From Streptomyces sp. NBC_01237 (lineage in GTDB: Bacteria > Actinomycetota > Actinomycetes > Streptomycetales > Streptomycetaceae): a DNA stretch of 64,000 nt. A program made the position numbers and the translations under genes. Below are positions 9,151-19,234 of this stretch, in pieces; position 1 is the stretch's first letter, and the number at the start of each line of letters is the position of its first letter. The notes under the pieces are model-generated. The model was not told the DNA's origin and made no database searches. It was given only the letters and a program-made list of their open reading frames with translations. The stretch spans positions 2,170,001 through 2,234,000 of the forward strand of contig NZ_CP108508.1 of the NCBI RefSeq assembly GCF_035917275.1. Direction: 5' to 3'.

Positions 9151-10031
9151 CCGGTATCGCGGTGCTCGGCAGCACCAATATGGATCTCGTCGCCTACGTC
9201 GCCAGGGCACCCGAGCGGGGCGAGACCGTCACCGGACGGGAGTTCCGGACGATCCCCGGCGGCAAGGGCGCGAACCAGGCCGTCGCAGCCGCCCGCGCGG
9301 GCGGGGACGTGGTGATGATCGGAGCGGTCGGCGCCGATGTGTACGGCGACCTGCTCCGCGCCAACCTGTCCGGCTCCGGGGTGGACACCGAGTTCCTGCA
9401 CACCGTCGACGGCCCCAGCGGCACCGCGCACATCGTCGTGGACGACGCCGGGTCCAACGCGATCGTGGTGATCCCCGGCGCCAACGGGACCGTCACCGCG
9501 CTCGGCCCCGGAGAGATCACCGCGATCGCCTCCGCCGATCTGCTGCTCCTCCAGCTCGAACTCCCGCTGCCGGCCGTGCTGGAGGGAGCCCGCGCCGCCC
9601 ATGTCCATGGCGTACGGACGATCCTCACCCCCTCGCCCGTACAGCCGCTGCCCGAGGAACTCCTCGACTGTGTCGACCTGTTGATCCCCAACGAGCACGA
9701 GGCGGCCGCGCTGAGCGGCAGCGCCGATCCGTACGCCGCCGCCGAGCTGCTGCTCCGCCAGGTCCCGGAGGTCGTCATCACGCTCGGTGCGAAGGGCAGC
9801 CTGTACGCGGCCCGGGGCGGCGGGCCGGTCCTCTTCCCCGCCCCCGAGGTCACCGCCGTCGACACGACCGGCGCCGGGGACACCTTCGTCGGCACGCTCG
9901 CGGTGGCGCTCGGCGAGGGCCGCCCGGTCCCCGAGGCGCTGGTATGGGCGTCCTCGGCCGCCGCCCTGTGCGTACAGCGGCCCGGGGCCTCCACGTCCAT
10001 GCCGTACCGAAGCGAGATCGATGCCTCATGA
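9147..10031 (+). CDS. rbsK: PfkB-family carbohydrate kinase, ribokinase type
   Basis: 294 aa, the usual ribokinase length. Ribokinase phosphorylates D-ribose at O5. Seen: N-terminal GSTNMDLVAYV, the first PfkB signature GGKGANQAVAAARAG, and the C-terminal signature DTTGAGDTFVG with the catalytic Asp. Its place inside a glycohydrolase operon, with 4-base overlaps on both sides and no ribose transporter nearby, suggests it phosphorylates ribose (or a ribosyl product) released in the cell. A deoxyribokinase or other PfkB specificity cannot be excluded. Confidence 0.88.
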   Translation: MTGIAVLGSTNMDLVAYVARAPERGETVTGREFRTIPGGKGANQAVAAARAGGDVVMIGAVGADVYGDLLRANLSGSGVDTEFLHTVDGPSGTAHIVVDDAGSNAIVVIPGANGTVTALGPGEITAIASADLLLLQLELPLPAVLEGARAAHVHGVRTILTPSPVQPLPEELLDCVDLLIPNEHEAAALSGSADPYAAAELLLRQVPEVVITLGAKGSLYAARGGGPVLFPAPEVTAVDTTGAGDTFVGTLAVALGEGRPVPEALVWASSAAALCVQRPGASTSMPYRSEIDAS

Positions 10032-11227
10032 AGCACCCTGCCCAGGGCCCCCTGACCGGGCTGAAGGTCATCGACCTCGCCACGCTCTTCGCCGGACCGC
10101 TCGCGGCCACGATGCTCGGTGACTTCGGCGCCGACGTCATCAAGGTCGAGCACCCACGCAGACCCGACCCCTCGCGCGGGCACGGCCCCGCCAAGGACGG
10201 CGTGGGCCTGTGGTGGAAGCTGCTCGGCCGCAACAAGCGCAATCTGACGCTCGATCTGTCCTCCCCCGGCGGCCGTGACGTCCTGCTGCGGCTGGCCGCC
10301 GGCACCGATGTGATCATCGAGAACTTCCGGCCGGGGACGCTGGAGCGCTGGGGTCTCGGCTGGGAGGAGCTGCGGGCCGTGAACCCGCGTCTCGTACTGG
10401 CCCGGGTCACCGGCTTCGGCCAGTTCGGCCCCTACGCGCACCGCCCCGGCTTCGGCACCCTCGCCGAGGCGATGAGCGGTTTCGCCGCGATCACCGGGGA
10501 GCCGGACGGGCCGCCGACGCTGCCGCCGTTCGGACTCGCCGACTCGATCGCGGCGCTCGCCACCGCGTACGCGGTGATGGCCGCGCTGGCCGGGCGCGAC
10601 GCCACCGGCGGGGGCCAGGTGGTCGACATGGCGATCATCGAGCCGATCCTGACGGTGCTGGGCCCGCAGCCCCTCTGGTACGACCAGCTCGGCTACGTCC
10701 AGCCGCGCACCGGCAACCGCTCGCGCAACAACGCCCCGCGCAACACCTACCGTACCCGCGACGGCCACTGGGTCGCCGTCTCCACCTCCGCGCAGTCGGT
10801 GGCCGAGCGCGTCATGCGGCTGGTCGGCCGGCCGGAACTGATCGACGAGCCATGGTTCACGGCGGGCACCACCCGCGCCGAGCACACCGAGGAGCTGGAC
10901 GAAGCGGTCGGCACCTGGATCGCCCGGCACACCCGCGAGGAGGCACTGACCGCGTTCGAGAAGGCGGAGGCGGCCATCGCGCCGATCCATGACGTACGGG
11001 AGGTGATGGAGGATCCGCAGTACCGGGCACTGGACACCATCACCGAGGTCGACGACCCGGAGCTGGGACCGCTGCGGATGCAGAACGTCCTGTTCCGGCT
11101 GTCCGAGACGCCGGGGGCGATCCGCTGGGCGGGCCGCCCGCACGGGGCGGACAGCGAGGAGATCCTCACCGGCCTCGGCCTGTCGGCTCCCGAGATCACG
11201 GCACTGCGGGCGCAGGGAGCCCTATGA
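10028..11227 (+). CDS. family III CoA-transferase (CaiB/BaiF type)
   Basis: 399 aa. Family III CoA-transferases move CoA between carboxylic acids through an enzyme aspartyl-CoA intermediate. Seen: LKVIDLATLFAGPLAATMLGDFGADVIKVEHP at the N-terminus (typical of CaiB/BaiF), GRNKRNLTLDL, and FGLADSIAAL, where the Asp is in the expected place for the nucleophile. The start in the ATGA overlap with the kinase is preferred over an upstream frame. Its partner downstream is a CitE-like lyase, a pairing seen in acid-CoA cleavage pathways such as itaconate/citramalate degradation. The acid substrate is unknown. Confidence 0.87.
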   Translation: MKHPAQGPLTGLKVIDLATLFAGPLAATMLGDFGADVIKVEHPRRPDPSRGHGPAKDGVGLWWKLLGRNKRNLTLDLSSPGGRDVLLRLAAGTDVIIENFRPGTLERWGLGWEELRAVNPRLVLARVTGFGQFGPYAHRPGFGTLAEAMSGFAAITGEPDGPPTLPPFGLADSIAALATAYAVMAALAGRDATGGGQVVDMAIIEPILTVLGPQPLWYDQLGYVQPRTGNRSRNNAPRNTYRTRDGHWVAVSTSAQSVAERVMRLVGRPELIDEPWFTAGTTRAEHTEELDEAVGTWIARHTREEALTAFEKAEAAIAPIHDVREVMEDPQYRALDTITEVDDPELGPLRMQNVLFRLSETPGAIRWAGRPHGADSEEILTGLGLSAPEITALRAQGAL

Positions 11228-12078
11228 CCCCCCTTTTCGTGCCCCTGACCTGGCTGTACGTTCCCGGGGACCGGCCTGAGGTGGTGCGCAAGGCGCTCGG
11301 CTCGGGCGCGGACGTGGTGATCGTCGATCTGGAGGACGCGGTCGCGCCGGACCGCAAGGAGTACGCGCGGGCGGCCACCGCCGAGCTCCTGGCCGACCCG
11401 GTCACCACGGCGCCGGGCGCGGTACCGGTCCATGTCCGGGTGCACGGCGAGGACGACGTACGGGCCCTGGCCGGGCTGCCGGGGCTCTCCGGGTTCCGGC
11501 TGCCCAAGATCACCCATGCGGTGTCCGTGCACCATGTGGCGGCGGTGGCCCCCGGAGTACCGCTGTACCCCCTGCTCGAATCGGCGCTCGCGATCGAGCA
11601 CGCCTACTCGATCGCGACGGCCCATCCGGATGTGCGGGGCATCGCACTCGGCGAGGCGGACCTCCGGGCCGATCTGGGGGTACGGGAGGACGCCGGGCTG
11701 GACTGGCCGCGCAGCCGGACCGTGGTCGCCGCGAGGGCGGCCGGTCTGCCGCCGCCCGCCCAGTCGGTGTTCCCGGACGTCCGGGACCTGGACGGGCTGT
11801 GGACGTCCTGCGGGCGGGGGCGGGCGCTGGGAATGCTCGGCCGGGCGGCGATCCACCCCCGGCAACTGGCGGTGATCGAGCGGGCCTTCAGGCCCACGGC
11901 CCAGGAGATCGAGGCGGCCGAGCAGATCGTGGCCGCCTCGTCGGTGGACGCGGGTGCGCTGGCGCTGCCGGACGGGCGGTTCGTGGACGCCGCGGTGGTG
12001 GCGTCGGCGCGCAGAACGCTGGCGCTCGGACAGCAGAACGCCGGACCGGCTGGAGTTACCAGCCTGTCCGGCGACTGA
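11224..12078 (+). CDS. HpcH/HpaI aldolase/citrate lyase family protein (CitE-like)
   Basis: 284 aa, last gene of the operon, overlapping the CoA-transferase by 4 bases. CitE-like TIM barrels cleave or form C-C bonds in 3-hydroxyacyl-CoA thioesters such as citramalyl-CoA or malyl-CoA with Mg2+. Seen: WLYVPGDRPEVVRKAL at the N-terminus, VIVDLEDAVAPDRKE with the acidic metal ligand, LLESALAIEHA (the Glu of the metal site), GEADLRADLG, and AAIHPRQL near the end. With the CoA-transferase it could activate and split a hydroxy-acid. A hairpin terminator follows. Confidence 0.85.
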   Translation: MTPLFVPLTWLYVPGDRPEVVRKALGSGADVVIVDLEDAVAPDRKEYARAATAELLADPVTTAPGAVPVHVRVHGEDDVRALAGLPGLSGFRLPKITHAVSVHHVAAVAPGVPLYPLLESALAIEHAYSIATAHPDVRGIALGEADLRADLGVREDAGLDWPRSRTVVAARAAGLPPPAQSVFPDVRDLDGLWTSCGRGRALGMLGRAAIHPRQLAVIERAFRPTAQEIEAAEQIVAASSVDAGALALPDGRFVDAAVVASARRTLALGQQNAGPAGVTSLSGD

Positions 12079-12083
12079 GGAGT

Positions 12084-12099
12084 CCGGGGGCGCCCCCGG
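12084..12099. terminator. bidirectional hairpin between citE-like gene and lgt
   Basis: Perfect 16-base palindrome CCGGGGGCGCCCCCGG in the 30-base gap between two convergent genes. No T-run on either side, as is usual in Streptomyces. Confidence 0.55.
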
Positions 12100-12108
12100 G
12101 AAAGACGG

Positions 12109-13155
12109 TCAGATCTTCTCGGCCGCCTCGGGGGCGCCGTTCTTCTCCAGCCGGTTCTTCTCCGCGCTGTCCTTCCCGGCGTCGCTGTCCTTCCCGGCCT
12201 CGTCCTTGTCCGCGCTGTCCTTGTCCGCGTCGTCCTTGTCCGCGTCGTCGGTCACGCCGGTGGCCTCAGCGCCTGAGTCGTCCGTGGACTCGGCGTCGCC
12301 GTCCTTCGTCTCGGGCCCGGCGTCCTTCGACTCCGGGTCGACCGCGGCGGGCTCCACGACCGCCTCGCGTCCGGGGCGTACCTTCGCCGAGATCACGATG
12401 TACGTGACGGCGAGGACGAACACGATGATCGCGGTCCAGACGTTGAGGCGCAGGCCGAGCACGTGGTGGGCCTCGTCGACCCGCATGTACTCGATCCAGG
12501 CGCGGCCCGTGCAGTACGCCGCGACGTACAGCGCGAACGCCCGGCCGTGGCCGAGCTTGAAGCGGCGGTCGGCCCAGATCACCAGCAGCGCGACACCGAT
12601 GCACCACAGCGACTCGTACAGGAAGGTCGGGTGGTAGGTGCCGGCGACCCGGTTCGGGCCCTCGCTGATCTTCAGCGCCCACGGGAGGTCGGTCGGCTTG
12701 CCGTACAGCTCCTGGTTGAACCAGTTGCCCCAGCGGCCGATGGCCTGGGCGAAGGCGATACCGGGGGCCAGCGCGTCGGCCCAGGCGGGCAGCGGGATAC
12801 CGCGCCGGCGGCAGCCGATCCAGGCACCGACCGCGCCGAGCGCGATCGCGCCCCAGATACCGAGGCCGCCTTCCCAGATCTTGAAGGCGTCCACCCAGTT
12901 CTCACCGTCGCTGAAGTACAGCTGATAGTCGGTGATGACGTGGTAGAGCCGGCCGCCGACGAGACCGAAGGGCACGGCCCACACGGCGATGTCGGCGACG
13001 GTGCCGGCTCTGCCGCCCCGGGCGATCCAACGCTTGTTGCCGAGCCAGACGGCGACAAAGACACCGATGATGATGCAGAACGCGTAGCCGCGGAGCGGGA
13101 TCGGGCCGAGATCGATCACGCCGGTCGACGGGCTGGGAATGAAGGCAAGGTTCAT
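12109..13155 (-). CDS. lgt: prolipoprotein diacylglyceryl transferase
   Basis: Membrane enzyme (348 aa) that adds diacylglycerol to the lipobox Cys of prelipoproteins. The signature GRWGNWFNQELYG, the His-containing YHPTFLYESLW and about seven hydrophobic segments fit Lgt. The last ~85 residues form a long, highly charged Asp/Lys/Glu-rich tail with repeats of the type DKDDADKDSADKD; Gram-negative Lgt lacks this, and it is common though variable in actinomycetes. LspA, the next enzyme of the pathway, is at 59609-60277. Confidence 0.96.
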   Translation of the reverse strand: MNLAFIPSPSTGVIDLGPIPLRGYAFCIIIGVFVAVWLGNKRWIARGGRAGTVADIAVWAVPFGLVGGRLYHVITDYQLYFSDGENWVDAFKIWEGGLGIWGAIALGAVGAWIGCRRRGIPLPAWADALAPGIAFAQAIGRWGNWFNQELYGKPTDLPWALKISEGPNRVAGTYHPTFLYESLWCIGVALLVIWADRRFKLGHGRAFALYVAAYCTGRAWIEYMRVDEAHHVLGLRLNVWTAIIVFVLAVTYIVISAKVRPGREAVVEPAAVDPESKDAGPETKDGDAESTDDSGAEATGVTDDADKDDADKDSADKDEAGKDSDAGKDSAEKNRLEKNGAPEAAEKI

Positions 13156-13254
13156 GACGGGGTCGACGCTACCCTGCCGGGTGGCACGTACGGCAAGCCA
13201 CCCGGCAACGTCTGGGTAACGAGGCGTCCCCTTGGACGCCCGCCCCGCACCCCG

Positions 13255-14079
13255 TCAGGACCCCGAGGGGGCCGGAGTGGCCGTGCCCGGCTTCTTGCCC
13301 TTGTTGGCCTCGGCGACCCACTTCTTGAGGTTCGCGGCGGAGATCTGCTCGTCGCCCTTCTTCGGGAAGATGGACACCCCGTTGAGCAGTGCGGTCGGTG
13401 TGCCCTGGAACCCGCCGTTACGGAACGCCGTGTCGGACTTGGTGACCCAGCTGTCGTGCTTGCCGCTCTCCACACAGCTGCGGAATCCGGGCGTGTCGAG
13501 ACCCTCGACCTTGCCCGCCAGCTCGATCAGCTTGCTGTTCCGGCCGAAGGCGTCGTCGGACTCGGCGGGCTGATTGCTGTAGAGGATGTCGTGGTACGCG
13601 GGGAACTTGCCGACGTCCTGGGCGCAGGCGGCCGCGTTGGCGGCGCGCAGCGAGCCGTCACCGCCGAGATTGCCGTCGATGATCGTGGCGAGGTGGTACT
13701 CCACCTTGATCCGGCCGCTGTCCGCCAGCTCCGCGATCGTGTCCCGGAAGGCGTTCTCGAACTGGGCGCAGACCGGGCAGCGGAAGTCCTCCCAGATCGT
13801 GAGCGTGGACGGGGCGTCGGCCGCTCCGACCGGGATGGTGAGCGCGTCCTTGCCGGTGGCGCCCGAGGGGGCGACGGCGGGGCCCGCCCCGTTGCCACCG
13901 CTGTCGTCGTCGCCCGCGTTGGCGGCGATCAGTCCGGCCACGGCCGCCAGGGCCAGCACGCCGACCACTGCGGCCGAGACGATCAGTGTGCGCCGGCGGC
14001 GCTCGCGCGCCTTGTCCCGCTCGCGCTGCTGGGCAAGGCGCTCACGCGCGGCTCTGTTTCCCTCACGGTTCTCGCTCAC
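13255..14079 (-). CDS. membrane-tethered DsbA-like thioredoxin-fold protein
   Basis: 274 aa from the GTG at 14079 (SENREGNRAARERLAQ); a frame reaching 14172 runs through the trpA terminator and is not preferred. Charged cytosolic N-terminus, one transmembrane helix (about residues 33-55), then an extracytoplasmic thioredoxin-like domain with the CPVC redox motif in IWEDFRCPVCAQFE, an inserted helical part with a further Cys pair, and the cis-Pro loop FQGTPTALLNG. It probably makes or rearranges disulfides in exported proteins. A paralogue with CPIC is at 51107-51922. Confidence 0.88.
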   Translation of the reverse strand: MSENREGNRAARERLAQQRERDKARERRRRTLIVSAAVVGVLALAAVAGLIAANAGDDDSGGNGAGPAVAPSGATGKDALTIPVGAADAPSTLTIWEDFRCPVCAQFENAFRDTIAELADSGRIKVEYHLATIIDGNLGGDGSLRAANAAACAQDVGKFPAYHDILYSNQPAESDDAFGRNSKLIELAGKVEGLDTPGFRSCVESGKHDSWVTKSDTAFRNGGFQGTPTALLNGVSIFPKKGDEQISAANLKKWVAEANKGKKPGTATPAPSGS

Positions 14080-14094
14080 ACCCGCAGCAACGAA

Positions 14095-14122
14095 CCGGGG
14101 AGGCACGTACGCGCCTCCCCGG
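14095..14122 (-). terminator. hairpin terminator after trpA
   Basis: Perfect 10-base arms CCGGGGAGGC and GCCTCCCCGG with an 8-base loop, 34-61 bases downstream of the trpA stop on the minus strand. It probably ends the trpC-trpM-trpB-trpA transcript. Confidence 0.7.
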
Positions 14123-14155
14123 TCACAGTTCCACCCATTTGGGTGACGCCTGATA

Positions 14156-14973
14156 TCAGCGCTTTCGAACACCTTCGGCCAGTTCGCCCGCCAGGGCGCG
14201 GACGGCGGCCAGACCGGCCGCCTCGTCGGGGGCGTCCAGCATGCCCTTGACGAAGGCCGAGCCGACGATCACTCCGTCGGCGAAGCCCGCGACCTCGGCG
14301 GCCTGCTCGGCGTTGGAGACACCGAGGCCGACGCAGACGGGGAGGTCGGTGGTGGCACGGGTGCGGCGCACCAGGTTCTGGGCCTCGTCGCCGACCGACT
14401 CGCGGGTGCCGGTGACGCCCATGAGCGAGGCGGCGTACACGAAGCCGGAGCCCGCCGCGGTAATGGTGGCCAGCCGGGCGTCCTGGCTGCTGGGCGCGAC
14501 GACGAACACGGTCGCGAGGCCGTGCTTGTCGGCGTGCTCACGCCAGACGGCGGACTCCTGGACCGGCAGGTCGGGCAGGATGCACCCGGCCCCGCCCGCC
14601 GCGGCCAGCTCGGCGGTGAAGCGCTCGATGCCGTACCGGTCGATGGGGTTCCAGTACGTCATGATCAGGATCGGGGCGCCGGTCGCCTCGTACGCCTCGC
14701 GGACCGTACGCATCACGTCGGCGATCCGGACGCCGCCGCGCAGGGCGATGTCGTCGGCGGTCTGGATGACCGGTCCGTCGAGCACCGGGTCGCTGTGCGG
14801 CAGCCCGACCTCGACGATGTCCGCGCCGCCCGCGACGACCGCCTTCACGGCCTCGATGCCGCCGTCGACGGTCGGGAAGCCGGCCGGGAGATACGCGATC
14901 AGCGCCGCCCGGTCCTCCCCCTTGGCCTTCGCCAGCGTCGAGCTCAGCAGTTCCGTGTTTCCGCTGTGCGTGC

Positions 14974-14977
<4 letters not shown>
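14156..14977 (-). CDS. trpA: tryptophan synthase alpha subunit
   Basis: 273 aa. Splits indole-3-glycerol phosphate into indole and glyceraldehyde-3-phosphate and passes indole to TrpB. Catalytic Glu56 and Asp67 lie in [18 protein letters not shown]. The GTG start ([11 protein letters not shown]) overlaps the trpB stop as GTGA, so the two subunits are translationally coupled, which fits their 1:1 complex. The open frame continues upstream to 15784 through trpB and is not used. Confidence 0.97.
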
Positions 14978-16209
<1,232 letters not shown>

Positions 16210-16347
16210 CCGACGTGCTCCTTGGCATGGCAACGGGTGGATTCACCGTATGCGCCGTGAGCGGAGCGCCACCGCGACCGGCGGGCGGTCGGGGCGGTGC
16301 GGTCGTACGTACGAGTGGGGTGGTGCGGGTACGTCGGCCGGGGCTCG

Positions 16348-16563
16348 CTACAGCGCGGACCCCGTGCGCCATCGCATGCCGTTGACCTGGCCGGGCTCGT
16401 CGCCGATCACATACCGCACCCGCCGGCCGTGGACGCGGCGCGCGGGGGCGCGGCAGCCACGGGGACGGCAGCCGCGCGCCAGCGGGGCGTGCGGGTCCCG
16501 GGCGCTCGCGGCGGCGGGGCGCAGGCCCGGCCGGATGCGGGGCACGGGGCGGTCGGCGGACAT
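16348..16563 (-). CDS. trpM: TrpM-like small protein in the trp operon
   Basis: 71-aa Arg/Pro-rich protein between trpC and trpB. Its core, GCRPRGCRAPARRVHGRRVR followed by YVIGDEPGQVNGMRWRTG, matches my recollection of TrpM of S. coelicolor, a small protein reported to modulate tryptophan synthesis. It starts 8 bases after the trpC stop, in the same direction, so it should be cotranscribed. No known catalytic motif; three Cys-free but very basic stretches suggest binding to a nucleic acid or to a protein partner. Assignment is by context and sequence memory. Confidence 0.75.
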   Translation of the reverse strand: MSADRPVPRIRPGLRPAAASARDPHAPLARGCRPRGCRAPARRVHGRRVRYVIGDEPGQVNGMRWRTGSAL

Positions 16564-16571
16564 GGGCCGGG

Positions 16572-17381
16572 TCAGCCCCGTCCGTGCCGGAGTGCCGGGT
16601 GGGCGCCCGCGGCGACCAGGTCGGCGACGGCGGCGCGCGGGTCACGGCCGGTGACCAGGGACTCGCCGACGAGCACGGCGTCCGCGCCCGCGTTGGCATA
16701 GGCGATGAGGTCGTGCGGGCCGCGGACGCCGGACTCGGCGACCTTGACGATGTGGTCCGGGATCTCGGGGGCGACGCGCTCGAAGGTGGAGCGGTCGACC
16801 TTGAGGTCCTTCAGGTTGCGCGCGTTGACGCCGATGATCCTGGCTCCGGCGTCCACGGCACGCTCGGCCTCCTCCTCGTCGTGCGCCTCGACGATCGGCG
16901 TCAGGCCGATCGACTCGGCCCGCTCGATGAGCGAGACCAGGGCCTCCTGGTCAAGGGCGGCGACGATCAGCAGGGCGAGGTCGGCGCCGTAGGCGCGGGC
17001 CTCCCACAGCTGGTAGGAGGTGACGATGAAGTCCTTGCGCAGGACCGGGATGTCGACCTTGGCGCGGACGGCCTCCAGGTCGGCGAGCGAACCGCCGAAG
17101 CGGCGCTCCTCGGTGAGGACCGAGATGACGGACGCGCCGCCCGCCTCGTAGTCGGCGGCGAGCGCGGCCGGGTCGGCGATCGCGGCAAGGGCCCCCTTGG
17201 AGGGGGACGAGCGCTTGACCTCGCAGATGACGGTGACGCCCTCGCCGCGCAGGGCGGCGACTCCGTCCTTGGCCTGGGGGGCGCGGGCCGCGCGCTCCTT
17301 CAGCTCGTCGAGGCTGACGCGCGCCTGCCGCTCCGCGAGGTCGGCGCGTACGCCGTCGATGATCTCGTCGAGCACACTCAC
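16572..17381 (-). CDS. trpC: indole-3-glycerol phosphate synthase
   Basis: 269-aa TIM barrel that closes the indole ring from CdRP. The active-site signature [13 protein letters not shown] (Glu54, Lys56) and the later [13 protein letters not shown] and GESL motifs are present. The GTG at 17381 has AAGGGGG 9 bases upstream. First gene of trpC-trpM-trpB-trpA; the 115 bases upstream must hold the promoter. No Trp-rich leader peptide was found there, so attenuation like that described for other Streptomyces trp genes is not evident. Confidence 0.97.
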   Translation of the reverse strand: MSVLDEIIDGVRADLAERQARVSLDELKERAARAPQAKDGVAALRGEGVTVICEVKRSSPSKGALAAIADPAALAADYEAGGASVISVLTEERRFGGSLADLEAVRAKVDIPVLRKDFIVTSYQLWEARAYGADLALLIVAALDQEALVSLIERAESIGLTPIVEAHDEEEAERAVDAGARIIGVNARNLKDLKVDRSTFERVAPEIPDHIVKVAESGVRGPHDLIAYANAGADAVLVGESLVTGRDPRAAVADLVAAGAHPALRHGRG

Positions 17382-17496
17382 GCGAGCGGCCCCCTTCCGA
17401 AACGGTGATGAGGGAACAGGATCAGCCATCCCGATGGTATCCGCAGGAGGCCGCGGGGCTCGCATCCGGCTGGGTTGTGTCCCACTACCTGGGCAT

Positions 17497-18135
17497 TCAT
17501 GGTGCCAGCGCCGATCCGAAAGGCAGATTCCGGACGACGGAGAAGACCAGCAGAACGGCGCCGATCCCCCACCAGTGGACCGGTGCCAGACCGATCCGCA
17601 GGGGCTGCCCCCGGCCCGCCCTGACCATCCAGAGCACCCAGACGACGGCGAAGAGGAAGTAGCCGACGACGGCGACGGCATTGGCGCCGAACGCCGCGCC
17701 GATGTCGCCGTGGGCGAAGGCGTGGGCGCTGCGGAGCCCGCCGCAGCCCGGACAGTACAGCCCGGTGAGCCCCAGCAGCGGGCAGACCGGGTAGTGGCCG
17801 GGTTCATTGGGGTCGACCGTGGCGACGTAACCGAAGGCGGCGACGACGGCGGCCAGGATGCCCACGGGTGTGGCGAAGCGCCGCAGGCGCGAGGGGGGCA
17901 CGGCGGGTGGTCGGGCGGGGGCGCCGTGGGCATGCGGCGGGGGCTCGGTCGCGTACGGGGGGTGCGGGGCGGACTGCGGGACCGGGCCCGGCCGGGCGGG
18001 CTGCGGTCCGGACCCCGGCGGCGCGGGCTGCGGCCCGGACCCCGGCTGCGGGGCCGGGCGGGCCGCCCCGGGGTCGGGGGGCGGGGCTGCGGCGGGAGAA
18101 GGCGAGGCGTCCACCCGCCGATTGTCCCCGCTCAT
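17497..18135 (-). CDS. DUF2752 membrane protein with Pro-rich N-terminus
   Basis: 212 aa. The first ~90 residues are Pro/Gly/Ala-rich and low in complexity; the rest has three hydrophobic segments and the DUF2752 signature [18 protein letters not shown], a Cys-rich loop of unknown function. The ATG at 18135 is preferred over one at 18198 because a strong terminator hairpin (18142-18168) lies between them. It precedes trpC on the same strand, a neighbourhood kept in Streptomyces as far as I recall. Confidence 0.8.
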   Translation of the reverse strand: MSGDNRRVDASPSPAAAPPPDPGAARPAPQPGSGPQPAPPGSGPQPARPGPVPQSAPHPPYATEPPPHAHGAPARPPAVPPSRLRRFATPVGILAAVVAAFGYVATVDPNEPGHYPVCPLLGLTGLYCPGCGGLRSAHAFAHGDIGAAFGANAVAVVGYFLFAVVWVLWMVRAGRGQPLRIGLAPVHWWGIGAVLLVFSVVRNLPFGSALAP

Positions 18136-18141
18136 ACGGAA

Positions 18142-18168
18142 AGGCGCAGCCCGTGCCGGGCTGCGCCT
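18142..18168 (-). terminator. hairpin terminator after the HGxxPAAW gene
   Basis: Perfect 12-base arms AGGCGCAGCCCG and CGGGCTGCGCCT with a 3-base loop, 39-65 bases past the stop of the gene at 18207. It separates the trpE-side transcription unit from the trpC-side genes. Confidence 0.75.
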
Positions 18169-18206
18169 CGCGTCGTGTCTCCGGCCGGGGCCGGACATGT
18201 CCCGGA

Positions 18207-18458
18207 TCAGTGGGAGATCTGTGCCTGTCCGGCGCGGGCCCTGGCCGCCGCCATCTCGGACGACTCCTTCGGCATGCCGAGACCGGCGGCCTTCATGGCG
18301 AGGCCGACGACGCCGCCGACGAAGATGACGGCGATACCGGCCCAGAAGCCGAGCGGGTTGGCCGCGACCATGAAGACGCCTGCGACGCAGAAGCCGATGA
18401 ACGAGATGATGACACCGGTCCAGGCGGCCGGGGTGTGTCCGTGGCTGCTGCCCGCCAT
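18207..18458 (-). CDS. HGxxPAAW-family small membrane protein
   Basis: 83 aa with the motif HGHTPAAW at the N-terminus, two transmembrane helices (about residues 13-33 and 36-57) and a charged tail. The ATG at 18458 has GAGGAG 6 bases upstream, so the longer frame is not used. This family is found in actinobacteria, often next to trp genes; function unknown. Confidence 0.85.
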   Translation of the reverse strand: MAGSSHGHTPAAWTGVIISFIGFCVAGVFMVAANPLGFWAGIAVIFVGGVVGLAMKAAGLGMPKESSEMAAARARAGQAQISH

Positions 18459-18565
18459 GAGTTGCTCCTCGTTGGTGTTGCGCTGTGGGTATCGCCGTGG
18501 CTGTCGCCGCGGGGAAAGCTCACGGCCATTGTCCCGTACGTGCCGGTAGGACGTGAGCTGGGGGG

Positions 18566-19234
18566 TCATGCCTCGCGCGTCGGGTCCTCGCCGCGGTCCA
18601 TGGCCTTCCACAGGTCCTCGGGCCGGTCGGGATCCGGAGCGGTGCGGGGGGCCCTGCCGGGGCGCGGGGTGCCGTCGCGTTCGTACCGTCCCGACATGGT
18701 GGGCCAGCGGCTGCCGTAGCGCAGGGCGAGCAGTCCGGCGAGCAGGATCAGCACGCCGCCGACGGCCGTGACGTAGGGCCAGGCGGTGTGGCCGAGGGCG
18801 CCGACCGTGGCAGAGGCGTCACCGGTGGACCGGGCGGCCTTCGCGTCGAGGGCCGAGCTGTCGAAGGCACCGGACCAGGCGCTGAGCGCGGCGCCGAGGC
18901 CGCTGAGGGCGAGGAGCCCGGCGACGGCCAGGCGTCCGGCGCCCCGCACGGCGAAGACGGCGACGAGCGCGGCCAGGGCGACTATGGCCAGGGCGGCCGG
19001 CAGCCCGGTGACATCCTGGCCGTCCGCGGACAGCGGCAGGGCACCGCCGCCCACGGTGGCCCTGCCCTCGGCCCATGTCTGGCCGGAGGCGAGGAGGACG
19101 ACGGTCGCGCCGATCGCGCCGAGGAACAGACCGGCGGCCAGACTGCGTCGGCTTCCCGCGCTGTCGGGGGCGGAGTCGGACGCGGCGGCTCGGGCACGGG
19201 GCTGGGGTACGGGGACGGCACTCACGCCCTCCAC
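18566..19234 (-). CDS. Trp-associated membrane protein (TIGR02234 family)
   Basis: 222 aa, four predicted membrane helices and a hydrophilic C-terminus ending in EDLWKAMDRGEDP, a hallmark of the family encoded beside actinobacterial trp genes. The GTG at 19234 overlaps the trpE stop by one base (TAGTG) and has AGGGGA in front, so it is coupled to trpE. A role in transporting tryptophan or its precursors is only an inference from the neighbourhood. Confidence 0.88.
   Translation of the reverse strand: MEGVSAVPVPQPRARAAASDSAPDSAGSRRSLAAGLFLGAIGATVVLLASGQTWAEGRATVGGGALPLSADGQDVTGLPAALAIVALAALVAVFAVRGAGRLAVAGLLALSGLGAALSAWSGAFDSSALDAKAARSTGDASATVGALGHTAWPYVTAVGGVLILLAGLLALRYGSRWPTMSGRYERDGTPRPGRAPRTAPDPDRPEDLWKAMDRGEDPTREA

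Noticed and set aside
17378..17572. Leader peptide with attenuator before trpC
   Set aside because: The minus-strand frame there has a single Trp codon and runs into trpC without a terminator/antiterminator pair; no Trp-rich short peptide was found.
18136..18198. Upstream start of the DUF2752 gene at 18198
   Set aside because: A perfect 12-base terminator stem (18142-18168) lies between this ATG and the one at 18135.
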